64,000 bases of DNA, taken from the NCBI GenBank assembly GCA_037447655.1, contig JBBHKE010003166.1:69635-133634 (forward strand), given 5' to 3'. This DNA is from Zygnema cylindricum (lineage: Eukaryota > Streptophyta > Zygnematophyceae > Zygnematales > Zygnemataceae). Positions within the stretch are counted from its first letter, which is position 1; each line of letters begins with the position of its first letter. The notes beneath the pieces were generated by a model. It had not been told where the DNA came from, ran no database searches, and saw nothing but the letters and a program-made list of their open reading frames with translations. Made by a program: the position numbers and the translations under genes. Of the stretch, positions 63,621 to 64,000 are shown one piece after another.

Positions 63621-64000
63621 AATGGGAACCGAACCATTGAAGCAAAATAATCCTCATATTCTATCCCCACTTTTTGGGTGAACATCTTTGTTACAAACCA
63701 AGCCTTATATCTCTCAATGGTATTATCTAGGTTCAATTTCAATTTAATTGCCCATTTGCACCTGATAGGTTTTCTATTTGGAGGACAGTTCACCAGCTCC
63801 CAAGTATCAGCTTCCATGATAAAAGCCATCTCATCATTTATGGCTCTGACCCATTGGTCTTTCTCCGGACTATCCATTGCCTTTGAGTATGACTAAGGCT
63901 CATCTAGGTGATATAGCTTCGTTATCTTGTGAGCAACCTAGTTTTCTTGTAGTGTTTTGATGCTCCTCTGTCCTCGCTCAAAGTCTGAAGTTGGAATGGA
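63621..64000 (-). pseudogene. Copia RT segment, apparently exact copy of 57167-57546
   Basis: All 380 bases to the window end appear identical to 57167-57546 in element H (offset 6454), including the same stops. It encodes the start of RT (WVRAINDEMAFIMEADTWEL, CKWAIKLKLNLDNTIERYKA). The copy may continue past the window. Confidence 0.85.

Noticed and set aside
1-64000. Host genes, CRISPR arrays, rRNA or microRNA hairpins
   Set aside because: Nearly all sequence is accounted for by LTR elements or the LINE; no exon-like host reading or regular spacer array was seen.

Overview
The window is a block of nested, mostly dead retrotransposons. I see no host gene, rRNA gene, functional tRNA gene or CRISPR array. 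It suggests a streptophyte plant with a large repeat-rich nuclear genome: copia-type elements carry gag-PR-IN-RT-RNaseH in that order, their primer-binding site matches the anticodon arm of plant-type initiator tRNA-Met as I remember it, LTRs carry TATA boxes and ACGTG boxes, and many insertions sit inside older ones. The sequence alone does not fix the species.

Layout. 1-1114 is the 3' end and LTR of a family-4 element. 1115-2774 is a Ty3/gypsy gag remnant (G1). 2775-14460 is a tandem copia array, LTR-A-LTR-B-LTR (family 1, + strand). 14461-18385 is a divergent copia element K (- strand, family 4) carrying the LTR type seen at 197-1114. 18386-20279 is a family-1 LTR interrupted by a family-4 solo LTR (18658-19684, 6-bp target duplication). 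20285-21282 is a LINE reverse-transcriptase remnant. 21283-53018 is one long - strand Ty3/gypsy element (G2), read gag (right) to integrase and terminal repeats (left), split by three copia elements: D (24468-30813, family 1), E (33488-39952, family 2, best preserved) and F (41134-47568, family 2). 53084-54377 is the 3' end of another family-2 copia (J). 54378-56515 is the 3' end of a second G2-type gypsy (P). 56516-60346 is a family-1 copia remnant (H). 60347-62765 is a deleted family-3 copia (L). 62766-63620 is a truncated family-2 LTR (M), and 63621-64000 is an apparently exact copy of 57167-57546.

The copia families share an unusual design. The LTR (about 1.0 kb) runs past the gag start codon, so gag begins inside the LTR. 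The 15-nt primer-binding site follows at once, lies inside the gag reading frame, and is complementary to the anticodon arm, not the 3' end, of initiator tRNA-Met (half-tRNA priming, as known for Drosophila copia and yeast Ty5). LTRs of families 1-3 carry an antisense tRNA-like module, a cluster of GTAC motifs upstream of the TATA region, and a short GGACTC/GAGTCC stem-loop in U5.

All polyprotein genes carry stops or frameshifts, so every element appears non-autonomous today. Boundaries were read by eye from TG...CA ends, flanking duplications and comparison between copies; small shifts are possible.
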